DNA of 64,000 nucleotides, from contig JAZARR010000105.1 of assembly GCA_037389465.1 (NCBI GenBank), forward strand, positions 744,001 to 808,000, read 5' to 3'. A program made the translations under genes and the position numbers. Origin of the DNA: Baylisascaris procyonis (lineage: Eukaryota; Nematoda; Chromadorea; Rhabditida; Ascarididae). The notes below the pieces were generated by a model. That model was not told where the DNA came from. It ran no database searches and saw nothing but the letters and a program-made list of their open reading frames with translations. Below, one piece after another: positions 13,601 to 25,981 of the stretch (its first letter is position 1; each line of letters opens with the position of its first letter).

Positions 13601-14489
13601 ATGATTTTTATTTGGGGGAGGGGGGGGGGGAGTTGGTTTTACCACTGGGATGTCTCCTTCGCTTAGAATATTATTGGTTGAAAAATGCAGTCCCATCGGC
13701 TTGCTTATTATTTACGGCATCACAACGTTGTGGGTTAAACTTTTTGGCTCTTCCAAACCAGCCACATTTCTTTCTCGTGATATTAGATACGCGACCGTCC
13801 ACTTAACAGCCGGTAGATGATTGGCAGCTGGCCGATGCATGAGTGTTTCGGTCTCGTTCTCATCAACGCTTCGCTTGACATGTCAGGCAGAAAGTGGAAT
13901 GTCAATGAAAAAAGATGTGATGTGAAGCCCAATAAATAATGGGTGAATAATAGATTACAACACGGAAATTTGCTATTATTCATTTGAGAGGAAATATGGA
14001 AGTCAACATCTGGCTACCACTTAGTTTTATCTGCTCTTCTTTGAAATGCACGCATAGATTCAGATGCCTGAAAGTAAACTAAAGTATTATTTATGTTTTG
14101 CAATCATGTGGCCAGGATTCGCTAGAAAACAGATGTTCGTTGCTTAAGATATTGGATAGGGCCGTTATCGATGCGGTTTCAAAAATCTAACCGTTTTACC
14201 CTTTCTCACTGTAGCAGAATGCATCACATTACGTTGTCTGGTGGAAGTTTTACAAAAAGTGGTATGAAGGAGTGGGATCAAACCTATCGCTTTCCAACTC
14301 AGTAGCTATTACTTTACAGGGGGGCATTTGGCGATAGGGCGAGTGCTGGTTGGGGTACCCTCACTCTTCAATCTGGTCACCTATAACCTTTGGCTAATGA
14401 TGGGTGCATCGGCACGTCGCGTCGATTCACTTCCACTTCCTGTTCGTGAACGCAACTCGATACGCGAACTTGATCATCACATTATCAGA
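10682..14489 (+). other. tub-2: tub-2 exons 1-6: WD40 propeller and SOCS-like segment
   Basis: Exon 1 carries ITCLNWIP, matching the first propeller strand of TULP4. Exons 2-5 carry successive W-containing blades ([58 protein letters not shown]). Exon 6 ends with [20 protein letters not shown], which lies where TULP4 has its SOCS box; the match to the SOCS consensus is only partial. Splice phases across these exons are 1, 0, 1, 0, 1, 0. Confidence 0.8.
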
Positions 14490-17400
14490 GTGAGTTCATT
14501 CGTCGCATCCGCATTCCTCTATTGGAACTGACTAGTTGCAGAAGTTCATGCTTTAGTGTTTTTTTTTGTCTGCTGGACTGAACAAAGATTTTTTGAAGAA
14601 TGATTTCGCGAGAAAATTTAGCGAAATTTGAAGTGTTTTTTTGTCAACGATATTACTGCCAGTCACAGTGTTCTGGTGGTGTTTATATTATTTGCCAATT
14701 GGATGAACTTTGCCGTTAGTTTTTTTTTGTAAAGAATTACACAGTTTCTTCGGTTTATATGACACATCACTTAGTTTTTTCTTTGTTTTGTTGAATACTG
14801 CCCTATGTATTGCTTGATTTATTGATACTCTCTCTTTTTTTTTTTTAATAACCCATTCAATTTTACTGTTCATCTCTAAAAAGCACTTATTGCTATCCAT
14901 GTGCGCAGTGCTAAGAAAATGTTTGGGTTAGTTTGATCTGAATAAATAATGAAGAGAAGGATTGCAGTGTCGGATACCATCACGTGATGAGCTGTCGACG
15001 CAGGTATGCGAGCCATCCGATTGGCGATGGTATTGCACAATAAGGCCGGTGCCTCGGAAAGCACACTCGTATGTATTATGTATGGAGCACATGGGTGGTT
15101 TAGTGCCAATTTTGGTTGGTCGTCAGACAAATCGCATTATTCCCCAGTTTCACATTTCGCTTTTGAGTGCTGCAGCGACGCCTTCTAGCAGCCCATCTCC
15201 GTCCCCTGACAATGGCTCTTCAGCACAAGTTGGTAGGTGTTTCTTCCTTTGTGATTCATTTAATAACTATGCATTGGTACAAGTGTATTTGATGTGCAGG
15301 TGTTAAGTGGGTTATGAGGTGGGCATGAGTGATCTCTGATACGAATGCTTAAATCGAATCTTATAATAGCTAGGCTTCCCTATCTACCACCACCGCTATG
15401 GCTGTGATGATAGTTATCGATCTTAGAATGATTTTGTGCTAAACCGCAATCGACTCGAATAAAAAGGGAAAAAAGAGAACGAACATTAAAAGTGAAAAGA
15501 AAGTTCTGCTACAAATTCGGTTGCAGATCGATTTAAGTTGAGGTCACCACTCAGTTTCCAGTAGAAGATTGAGGCCATATCCGTTTGCGGTTGAAGGTTG
15601 AAAAGATTTATGACGCATCCTGCAAGAAGGCACAGATTGACCTCTAGTTTTGAATTGATGTAGCTACTCTACTTTTACTAATTAACTTTTGAGTCTGTTG
15701 CAATTTATTAGAGCCTTTACTAATTGATACTTTAACAAACCGTTAATTAGTTTATTTTGCTCTGAGTCTTGATTTCGCTGTTACTGTTTTTACTGCTGCA
15801 CTATTACTATAATTGTTATCAATAATATTTTATTTCTCTTCTATCTACTTTGTTTGCCATCCTTATCAGCTTTTGAATGATTCGATCTTTTCTCACTTAT
15901 GATATGAAAGCTTTTCATTCGGTTCGAATTGAGCGGAGGGCTCCAAAAACACTTCTGTCTATAAGATGCGTGGAAAAGCTTTTCGTCCGGCAGTCATATC
16001 TTTCTTCCCTCCGATCGTAATTGAGATAATAGGCCACCTGGAATATTGGAAGAGGATAAGCTTGCCTGTGCTTCACGACATAGGCAACATGAGAGAAAAT
16101 TAACGGGAGGAAACGCACAAGGAAGCTGCTTGTGCCGTCCCGACATTTAGTTATTCATTCTGAAATGTGCTTTCCATGCTCGATTTTTTGTTGTCTGTTG
16201 CTTTTAAGCAGGAGAAGATGCCTTTCGAGTTTATCCCCCACCATGCTGTCAAACGTCTCACTTACTGTGCCTTCTGTGGCAATCAAATGTGATCTGATGC
16301 AGAATGCTCTTCAATGCTATAACACCCAACTAACATATACAATGACTGTTTAGTTGTCTTCTTTTAAAGCGTTCTTAGTTTCAGTTGGATTGTGTTAAGC
16401 ATCGAATTAGTCTCGTAAAGGATCACGATAAGCAAATGAATTACAGAGGATGTAGGTGCTTTTATACGTTCGTCGGCGCAGCGCAATTCAGTATGGAGGA
16501 AGAGCAAGCGTCAATTGAGGGCACTCATGAACAGGCATGTCGCATGCAGACAACCCATCAATAGGACCAACGAAAAATTATTGCAGGTAGGCACTATTTG
16601 ATAGTGCATTCTAAGCATTTCGTAGTAACTCTAACAAGTTGAATCGAGTAACAACAACTGTGGAAGAGTGTGACAGAGGAGGAAGAAAGAGAGGTCACAA
16701 AATACCAATCTGGTTGCAAAGAGGAATTGAATACATCATCAGTAATCTCGCTATCCCATTGCTGGTTATTTTTTGAACCGAAGTGGGGTAAGTATTTTGC
16801 TCTTGAAAAAGTTTGGCGTCAAAGTTGTTTCCGGAGTTTTTGATTCCGGTCTTGACGCTTTTCCGATGTTTTTTATGAGAAAATTTTTGCATCATACATC
16901 GTCATCAGGAAATTTGAGAGATTTGAGGAGCCTTGGGACCATTTTTTTATTTTATTTTTAGTGATTATTGTACTTCGAAGTGCCATACGGAAAACATGAA
17001 GGTATACTTTATACGGGGAAATTATATTGGTATCCACCTCAAGTAACCATTCTAGTAAGGGATTATATCGCTGCACAGTGGGGTACAAGGCGTGGGCTAA
17101 AGGAGGGCGGACGGTGGTAGGGCGAATCGCTTTCAAAGAGAGCGAGGTAGTCGAGGAAAGTAGAGGGCTGACCTCAGTCCTTGATAGCTGAAGGTGTCTA
17201 ATTTGTATGACCGCAAGTTTGCTGGTTATGCTGCTTTACCGTTAAAAGCTTTAAACATTTTTTTGCATGCTCATCTAATAAGGAACATCAGACGAAATGT
17301 TGGGTTCTATTTCCAGGTTACTTCGAACGTATGGTGCACGAGGTTCAAAATGACTTCGTTAGCGACAAATATCCTCCCTCCTTTTCTCGCTCAGGTGCTT

Positions 17401-20400
17401 GATTATACCTCTTCTTTGCCTGGAGTTACGCTTGTCTGTATGTTTTAATGAAGTCATGTTGGAATGAAGGTAGCTCTGTATAGGGCCAGTTTTTCTTTCC
17501 TTGAAGATTTTCTTGCTATTCTTTTCGCTCTTTTCCAAGCTGATTCTTTCACTGTCGGGGATATTCAGGAAGTGTGGATCTGTACTAACTGCTAAAAATA
17601 AGTTTTTTATATTTTCTATATAATGGAAGGTTGCTGCAAAAAGTGTGTGACCAATTTTTTCGACAGCAGATTATTGCTAAAGGGTGTGAAGGGATTGTAT
17701 ATGTGAATATTTGTTGCTTCTTACGATTACTCTGAAACCGAAAATGTTGACTTCCCGACATGTCTCTATTTAATTTTATTCTTGGCATTATCCTTTTTTC
17801 GCCATGAAAAGTTGATAGTTAGTTTGTTAATGTGAGGGATCATACGTCATTGGACGATTGTTATTGCTGCCTTTCCGGGTTTCAGCATTCGTTAATAGCT
17901 ATAACGTTTGTTCCGTCATGAGATTAGTAAAGAGTGAGACAAGGTGGAAGAGTGGCAGTAGCAGGTGTGGTAGAAATTCAACTGAGGCTAGAAATCACTG
18001 CAGAGGATATTTTGAGGTGGTCTACAAGACGTCGGTACTGCACCTGCAGCCGCGACAAATGACTGTACAGTTAGTGGATCTGAGTAGACGAAGCGCCAGT
18101 CCACCGTTGAACTCGTCGCGACGGGGCACCGCTCTCTCGGCGAGGAATGCCAACAACACAGATGTGGGCAGTGACCATATGTACCTTGGCGATGAAAACA
18201 TGCGGCATGTGGCCGTCGCTCCTTCCGACAGGTTGGTGTAGTGCTTTTGGAAGAAATATTTCAGCTGAGACTGCGTTGTGATTCATTCCTCTTTGAAGGA
18301 GATGAGAATGTGAGTGAATATTGAGTAGGTTTGAGTGGTGTGAGATCAATAAAAAGATGCGTTTGAATTGGCGCTTTTCAATAGTTTATTTTTCATCCCT
18401 AAAATAATTTTTTATTTTTTCGATGAGATAGTGAAGGTCGAATCGGTGAAAATTTGGAGTGTTTAAATGTTAGCTGTGATTCTTTTAATAATTAAGATTT
18501 TAGCGCCAATAAGGAAAATTCAGTTATTGATAGATTAACTTCATATTATTGAATCTTCCTTTTTTTCAAATAAAGAAAAAAATTTTTCTTTTTTTATATC
18601 AGAAGTTTATTCCTTTTTTCTATATCACCCAACTCCAAAAGGCGTCTTCAGATGGGTTCTTTCGAGTGCATAACCCATCGAATCGAGAGCTGCAAGGAGC
18701 TTCCCAGTTTTCACAAGAGTTTTGCTCTCTCATTTCAACGTTGTCCCTCACCGTTTTCTGTATTGTTCACAGCATCATGCAGAAGCGGTTCTCGATTTTC
18801 ATTCAGACCGTTCATCCGATCTTTTCATACCACTTCATGCTTTGAGCGTTTAACAGTTGCACAGATTGGCTACCGTCATACTAGGAAAGCGACGCTTAGA
18901 TCAAAGACTGGGGTCGATAAATGACAAAATGGGGGTAGGGTTCCCGGTAATGGCATAGTTCTCAAAAAATTTGGGTCTTTGAGATGGTGACGGCTGCAGG
19001 GTGAAGGGCGTTGTGATTGGAAACCGGTCTTCCTACACGAGATATGTTGTTAACTGATTACAGGGAGTTGTTCGTGGCGGGTGCTGTGTTGCGTGCTGGC
19101 GCAGTTGGCGAAGACGGCGTCGATCCGGCGGCGCCAGTCGATGAGGATAGTGATGAGCCATTATCACCCGAAGAGCGTTTTCTCTATCAAGTAATGCTTT
19201 GATATTTTTCAGCATGAAGTTTAGTAGGCTTTCAGTGTGTTACGTTTGTAATTAAAATAGTTGCAGTTAAAGATACAATTTTTGAACGAGGAAATTTTGG
19301 GGCATGTGACCAGTATTTGTTGATAAGCACAAATTCGGTGGATTAAACCTTCGATCGACGATACGGGATGAAAGTATAGGTTAATTTGAGTATTTGAGTG
19401 CAAGCTGCATCGAGCGAGGTCATGCATGGGCCAGAAGTGAAGATACTGTTGGTAGCAAGTTTTGAATGCGTGAGTGGGGTGGGAGAGGGGGTGATATTTT
19501 TGCTGACACTCAGCCCATTATGGCTTCGTAAGGCAAGTTCATAGGGAATGTGCTGGAGGTATATGTGAAAATTTAATGAGCTTATAAAAGGGTAAAAATT
19601 TAAGGAGAGAAAACTTTAACCTTTATTCTCGCGTTAATTCCATTCAACGGTCCATATTTTCCCCTCTCTATCTCATTCCATCTTTCATTTTCCCCTCATT
19701 ATTTTTCATCTTTCATAGCCTCATTTAATTATCTCAGGTATCCTTTTTCCTAGTTTGCGTTAGTCGCGCTCTTTTTAATAATTTCAACAAACCTCTGGAA
19801 ATAAGATCCCATTTTCACATAATATTCTGGAATTTGCAAAGTCGAATGACATAAATACGTCATAGGACCGTTTACAAACGTTGTATATATTTTCCAAATG
19901 ATGGCTGTGATGCGGAAATAAAAAATGAATTCATCCGTTATTATGCTTAACCGTTATGATATCCATTAGGTAGCAGTCGGATAAGGAACCATCAAAAATG
20001 TGAGAAAAGCGGATTGTGAATTAAAATGCCTTCATAATTAAGAAAGAAAATGAGTTTCTTAATCAGTGATAAAATTTACTTAAGTTGCTGATAAGGGTGT
20101 CGAAAGTCCGTACTATGATTCCAGGTTCTTGCCTTTCGTTCTTTTAACTGCGGTCATCGTTCTCTTTAGTTCTTGCAATTGGTGAGGTGAATGCATATTA
20201 GCCCTCTCGATGACTGTGTATGTAGATGGAGGAATGAATAATTTGGCAGCAAGTTGCAAGCTTACTCTCTGAGAGGGTACTGGGTGGTTGATATTATCGT
20301 AAGGTATGTCATTCCAGCGAATTGACTTGAAATGTGATTACGAACCAGTCGTTGGGCAGCATTACGTGTTAAAGGGCAGTTTGCGTCTCGCTACTACATT

Positions 20401-22897
20401 AAGGGATTAGGCGCCAGTGGTATCTGTCATTTATAACAAAGAGCCGGATGAAGTGAACTAATGTTGAATGATACAATTTTAGAATGTATTTACCGAATTC
20501 AACGAGCTTCGGGCGGCTGTTGAGAGGCACATTGCTAAGATGAAATGCTTTGCGAATGACCTCGAGCGATCCTCACATAAGCTCGAGCCGATCAGCGGAA
20601 GTGGCACTGTGCAGACAGTAGCCGAAATCAATGTGCCGATTGGCACTACTGTTGCGAGTGGAGCGACGTCAGCACTTGGCAAAGTGCCGAAGGTATCCGC
20701 ATCACTGAAGGAGGACTGGACAGCTAACGCCGCTGTAAGTGGACGTGTGCAGCGGACCGAATTGACCATTGGACCGTCAACTTCCGGTAGCCAATGGCAC
20801 CATCAGTACGACGATATTGAGGTTTGCCGTCTTAGCGAAATCTTTTCTCATTTAAAATGTTTGTTCGGTATCGTATTTGCTGTTTGCTGCGGAGGATGCG
20901 CACTAGACAGCTATTCACCGTGGCGTTGCTTATGTGAATAATCAAAAGGTGAATTTCTATTGCCTCAGTCGAACTGATGTGCTTAACAGTTTCCGTAAAG
21001 GTCTGTTGAAATGAAAAGTGGTTATTTACCAGGTGTGATTGTATCAGGTGGAATGTCTGTTGGCGCGTTCATCACAAAATCCACCTGGACGGTATTTCTT
21101 TATAGAATTCAAAGAGTGAATTTCGGTAACAATGTTTCGTATTGCTTTCATTAATTACCTCTATAAATGCAATTTATTCGAATGCTCATTTTTAGTATAT
21201 CGATGAAGATGATTCGATAGTAATGCGTAATATGAGCGAAAGGATTCCATTGGTCGACCCCTCGAGGCTTAGCGACTCCTCTCGAAAAGGTTTGCTTATG
21301 TTGATTTGTGCTACCAAACAAGACTGCTCATTTTTTTTTTATTTTTACGAACACTCAGAATGCAGTGTGTTTCATTGAGCATTAGTTGATTCTATCGAGA
21401 ATGGCTTTATGCGTTTATACGAAGAGTACAAGAAGATAAGGATGCCAGATGGATTCTATTTTGCAGGATTGCGTCAGCTGAACGATATCACATCAGTGTT
21501 GGACAAGCTGGCCAAACTAGCGAACGACTTAACGACACGTTGCGCGGTGGGGCAGCTAAGTAGTGAGGCCAGTCCGTCAAGCTCGAGGTCTCCGGCACTC
21601 GATGTGCGAAGCAATACGGCAAGTGCTCCAAAGATTTTTTGTTGTGGTCCTGAATGGGGCGTAATATATAAGAAAGGATGCAGGTTCATTTTGGGCGACA
21701 TATTTTTCTCTCTTCAACTTTCCTGATGTACTTTAGCTCTCAAATAATTCACGCCCAAACCATTTTGTGTGCAGTCAGGGTGATTTCTTTTCCTTTTATA
21801 GCAAGCAATATTGAGTTGCTTCATTCAAAGGATTTGTTGATTTTCAGACCGAATTAAATGACAGTCACGCCACTGTCTCTTCTTTACGTTCGCAGCTGAA
21901 GGATATTGCAAAGAAAGTGACGCAGATCGAAAAGAAAATAAATTACGGTCAGAATATCACCATATTTTGTTGCTTGGTAAAATTGAACGTGTAAAGAAAT
22001 AGGGGGGGGGGGAGGGAGTAGGAAGAGGGGGCCATTGTAGAAGATCATCAGGACCTCGGGTTTATGGGCTTCTAACGCACACCTCCGTTATCTTTCACTT
22101 GTTACTGAGTTTGAAATTTTACTGAAATCGTCGATCCTTTGTGGGTCATGCGAATTCTTTGCTTACTTCCGTAGATGCCGACGCTCATGAAGGGTACTGC
22201 CATCATGCGTTTTTGAGATAGAGGTCATCGAAAAGTAGAGCCGTATAGCGTTCAACGGTACTATGTGTAGTATCATCGAAATGCCCATACCCGAAGTGAG
22301 GTAGAATGGATCAGTAGAGGATTGAAACTGAAAATGTTTGAGGTGATGAGCTGCTTGACGAGGTATGTGGCGATCTGCAACAACGGGTGCAGCATATAAA
22401 GGCGGTGCTTGGTGAGCAGCCAACGGTCTCCGATGAAATACCTTTGCTTACCATGCAGAACAAGGCACCGTTTTGGAATGAAGCAAGTCAGGTTTACCAG
22501 GTAAATACGCATCTTCTCAATGAAGTCCTTTTCATGGAAGTTCATTCGATCGGGATAGCTTTTAAACACTAAGGTGTTATATGTTTCATTGTAAATGTAA
22601 TGGAGCATGCATGAAGGTATCACCAGCGGCCACATGGCTGTGAAGTGAGATCGAACTCGTGTCATGCTTAATAACCAATTATCAGCAAGTCGTGAAGCGT
22701 TGTATTTGCAGCTCGATTTTGGTGGTCGCGTGACGCAGGAATCGGCGAAGAACTTCCAAATCGAATTTGCCGACAAACAGGTGATGCAGTTCGGTAGGAT
22801 CGAAAACGGCGCATATACTCTCGATTTTCGCGCGCCCTTCAGTGCCGTGCAGGCATTCGCTGTAGCGCTGGCCTCTATAACGCAGCGACTGAAGTGA
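10682..22897 (+). CDS. tub-2: TULP4/TUSP-type tubby superfamily protein (WD40, SOCS-like, tubby)
   Basis: Seventeen exons join in phase to 976 codons: 10682-10796, 11708-11937, 12327-12531, 12698-12837, 13299-13515, 14320-14489, 14968-15232, 16447-16586, 17317-17394, 18017-18231, 19064-19190, 20483-20821, 21196-21289, 21467-21618, 21848-21947, 22343-22500 and 22712-22897. Family signatures are unmistakable: [54 protein letters not shown] and the C-terminal [16 protein letters not shown]. Vertebrate TULP4 combines a WD40 propeller and SOCS box (a cullin-RING ligase adaptor role is proposed) with a tubby domain split by a long insert; this gene has the same order. Human TULP4 is much longer, and the difference is mainly the insert. 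The start ATG has an in-frame upstream stop. Two acceptors end in TTTGAG, and exon 14 may use a GC donor. Confidence 0.9.
14968..18231 (+). other. tub-2: tub-2 exons 7-10: N-terminal part of the split tubby domain
   Basis: Exon 7 encodes [19 protein letters not shown] and the hallmark [13 protein letters not shown], then a Pro/Ser-rich tail. Exon 8 is basic. Exon 9 encodes [12 protein letters not shown] and exon 10 [15 protein letters not shown], both well conserved in TULP4. Exon 10 can only join in frame if its acceptor is ATATTTTGAG ending at 18016; the upstream CTGCAG site at 18003 gives a stop. Confidence 0.8.
19064..21947 (+). other. tub-2: tub-2 exons 11-15: acidic and coiled-coil-like insert in the tubby domain
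   Basis: This insert separates the two halves of the tubby fold. Exon 11 is acidic ([18 protein letters not shown]). Exon 12, the longest at 113 codons, starts helical and becomes Ser/Thr/Gly-rich. Exons 13-15 have acidic patches and heptad-like stretches ([36 protein letters not shown]). Vertebrate TULP4 also has a long insert here, but I see no clear similarity in this part. Confidence 0.65.
22343..22897 (+). other. tub-2: tub-2 exons 16-17: C-terminal tubby segment
   Basis: Exon 16 ends [13 protein letters not shown] and exon 17 continues [35 protein letters not shown] and [16 protein letters not shown] before TGA at 22895-22897. This is the central-helix end of the tubby fold and is nearly identical to TULP4. 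The exon 16 acceptor must be TGTTTGAG ending at 22342. Confidence 0.9.
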
Positions 22898-23108
22898 GCA
22901 GCTCAGATCAAAGATGTTCATCGAAGCGTCTGCAGCGAACTATTAGCTTGCGTTGTGCAAGATGGAGCAGGTGTTGGGAGCGCGGCAAGAGGGGGGAGGG
23001 GGTTGGATCCGTTCAGTTGAGCGGCTCTTGCTGCACTCCAGATATTCTGGTCACGGACATTTGCGCTTATATGCCGTTTTGTGTTGTCTCGCTGCCTGAG
23101 TGTTTCAG

Positions 23109-24434
23109 AACTACATTCAGTTGGTACTGTCTGTGTTCGAACAAGGCGCAAGTGTCGGTTTTACATGCGTTTTTCGTTATTTCTCAGCAGTCTTATTTTC
23201 TTTGCACATCCTCACTTGATGCCTATCGCTCAATATTTCTGGCAGAATAACGTCTTTGATCTACTTTCACTGACCATTTGACAAATCGCCAACCGTTAAA
23301 TTGCAGTATCTCTTCCCTGAAATCACCCTCATTTTTATCATCTCACATATGTCGGCCGCGTTGTGTATGGCTGTGTCAGATTTTCCTTACCGGTCATTAT
23401 TCTTTTTTTTTTTTCTGTTTGTGGACTGCCTTTGAGTCGTTATTTGTCTATTCCTAAATTCTTCCCCTCTCCTTTATTTTCTTTCATTTTTCCATCTGTG
23501 GTGCTTTGTCTTTCCATTTGCTGTGCTTTTTTCCTCAGAATTTTGCTGCATTTAGTCGTGACCTTTCGGACGATGCTTGTCCGCCTTCACGTTTTCTCTT
23601 CATTCAGGACTGTGATTGTGGGACATCGGAGGAAGTGATGACTGCTCTTAACGTTTTGTTGAACCAAATTGCGAGAGATTGTCTTGCTCTCACGTTTATA
23701 TATTATTTCACAATTTGCGGAATGCTTCCTTTTATAGTTATCTCGGTGTCCTTCACCCCGTTCGTGTTGGTGTGATTTGTGGATTAAGCAACTTGAGTCG
23801 TTAAGGGAAGTTATAGCCGCGTTTTTTAGAGATTTATAGCCGGAAATTACTTCTGCTGGTGATACTTCGTTGGCGAACATACGAGTTGACCTTTGTTAGC
23901 TTCTGCTTGTATGTGAAAAGCAAATGGGGCATTGTTTTAGTGGATATGCGCCGATCCTCTACCAACTGTGAATGCGGCTGTCATCTTGCGGGTCGCCTCT
24001 TTGTTTCATTGTTTTGCTTCCGTTCTTTTGTTTTGCTTGCTGACCTTCAAAATGTGTTATGGATCGGTTTATGTGGATGCATTTGCATTCTTCTGGTGGT
24101 ATCACTGCTTCTGACGCAGTCCACTAATTATCGTGTTTTTATCATATGCCTTCTTATTTTGTTGTGCTTTTTGTATAGTTTTATCATCCGTTTAGTAATG
24201 TCACTTTCAAATGCTCTAGCACCTCATTGAAGCCACTGATGTGTATTTAGTGAGCACAAACTGTTGAGCGGTACGTCAGAATGTAGCCTACGCTTATTTC
24301 GCAGCCATTCATTTCCTCCTTATCGTCTTGTACGTACCGGCGCATTTCCTTCGATGAAAGTTCCTTCCGCCCTTTGGAGAGAGGTATGCGAATTTGTGGA
24401 TAAACTTAGCAGTCGCCACTTGAGTGATCAGTAG
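23109..24434 (+). CDS. Small candidate gene directly downstream of tub-2, function unknown
   Basis: Proposed exons are 23109-23168, 23307-23392, 23556-23693 and 24305-24434, with acceptors GTGTTTCAG, AAATTGCAG, GCATTTAG and ATTTCGCAG. Phases 0, 2 and 2 agree and the frame closes with TAG at 24432-24434. AATAAA follows 75 bases later, at 24509. The start is unsure: ATG 23349 in exon 2 would give 103 aa, while an upstream mini-exon at 22962-22970 (MEQ, then a GTGTTG donor) would extend it. Recognisable pieces are SRFLFIQDCDCGTSEEV, ALNVLLNQIARDCLALT and the C-terminal VPSALWREVCEFVDKLSSRH. I do not recognise the family. The 3' part (last two exons, stop and polyA signal) is the firmest. Confidence 0.42.
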
Positions 24435-24508
24435 CGGTCGTCATTGTTGCTCATTAAAACGGGCGGAAGATGTAATAACAAATGACCAATGTGGAGTTCA
24501 TCTCAAAT

Positions 24509-24558
24509 AATAAAAGAGGGTGATATAGTGTTAGATATGGTTTTTTGATGATAATAAA
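24509..24558 (+). terminator. Two AATAAA polyadenylation signals
   Basis: AATAAA occurs at 24509-24514 and again at 24553-24558. The first lies 75 bases after the stop of the preceding small gene, the second about 60 bases before the ATG of the next one. Confidence 0.55.
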
Positions 24559-24615
24559 GGGAGTGGTGGATGTGCTGCATATTAAATAGATGTGCTAATT
24601 GAAGTAGAGGTCATA

Positions 24616-25314
24616 ATGACGAAAAATGGCAAAGAGCACAAAGGTAAACATAAATGCGAACGAAGAACACATGTCCTCGATACTACGTGTGCTTAGATGC
24701 TACAAAGAAACGTGTTGTACTTCAGTGCTCACATAACTCGGTAGCAGTGCAATGTGAATATGATTTGGGTGAGGTTCTATTACCTGAGGTGGGGAATGTA
24801 TTTCGAATGGGTCATGGTACTTCACTTGATGAGGATCATGTGCCACACATTGCCGACGATTATCAGTTTGCTGTATTATCCGAACAAAACTTCAAGGTTG
24901 TGAATTCCCCAGCCATACAGTTGGGCGTTTTTTTTTTGTCATTACTTTCTGGTGGCTTCCATCTGGTGACTTTTATAGATGTCGGTAAAGAAAGCTTTAG
25001 TGAGATCAAGACGAGGACTCTTTTTCGAGGGATGGGAAGAAGGGGGTGAACGGGAGGTGGGATAGCTCGGAATTTTGAGTTGCGTTTCCATTCGAGGACA
25101 TTGTATTCGTTCACATTTACGCAATATCTAGCGTTGTGATGTTCACAAAAAAATTTGTTGCAGTGATGTAGCGAATTTCGAGGTTTCTTTCATTTGTTGT
25201 TTCTCTAATTAGCATTCGTTTTATGTGGCTGTGCCTCGCGCGGTGCTGCGATCTGTTCTCATTGCTCGTTTGAATACGATGCCGATTTGCATCGGATTTC
25301 GCGATGATTTATAA
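24616..25314 (+). CDS. Small candidate gene, about 109 aa, function unknown
   Basis: The preferred model has exons 24616-24643, 24697-24896 and 25213-25314. The first intron is 53 bases, GTAAAC to TGCTTAG, phase 1; the second runs GTTGTG to TCTCTAATTAG, phase 0. TAA is at 25312-25314. Exon 2 is rich in acidic residues and valine (CEYDLGEVLLPEVGNVF, DEDHVPHIADDYQFAVLS). Exon 3 encodes HSFYVAVPRAVLRSVLIAR and ends ICIGFRDDL. No family is recognised. If the first intron is not removed, ATG 24654 opens the same frame directly and gives 114 aa. The start lies close behind two polyA signals, as in nematode operons, so spliced-leader addition is plausible, for example after GAAGTAG at 24600-24606. 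Confidence 0.45.
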
Positions 25315-25981
25315 AGTATCATTTTTGTACACTTATAGGGACGATCGTTAGGTGCTCTGCACTGCTGTTTTATTCTTCCATATTGGGTTGACATGTGTGT
25401 CTGCGATTCTTAGCGGAAGGAGGGAGCGTATGTAGGCGTAGCAGTTTATCTATGGGAATTTTGAATGTGATCCATTTTCATTCTGTTTGATATCTCTTCA
25501 AGAGAAAATGACAGCTAATGCAGACGTGGCTGAATTCATATATTTATGAGGGTAGCAAAAAATTGACTAGCGAATTGTGGATCGCTGATCCCATATTAAT
25601 CGGCTAATTGTTGAGGGGGATATGAAGTTTGCACGCTCGATCTCTTCCAATGTTACATTGCACGGCATACGTATTTTACAGTAATTCGCTCACAGTTGCT
25701 GTCATTATTACTAGCAGCCGGTTATGAGATTTGATCTACTTGTAAAAACATTACATGGTTTTCAATTTGTCCGTTGCTCTTATCACAATCCAACAGCATG
25801 CGGTGTATGAGCGGCTGATCGCTTCAATTAATCACACCTGTTTATAATAAAACGGGGATTTACTATTATTCATTTGTGCCAGCGGTTTGCAGTATTGTAT
25901 GAGTGACTAATAGGACGCTCTCAGTCTTGGGCAACAACGGGTTTACTAGGGAATTGTGAGGTCCGATCGCGAGCAGTTTAG

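Noticed and set aside
22297..22304. TGAGGTAG, the let-7 family seed, in a tub-2 intron
   Set aside because: The following bases do not match any let-7 family member I know, and no hairpin partner is evident nearby.
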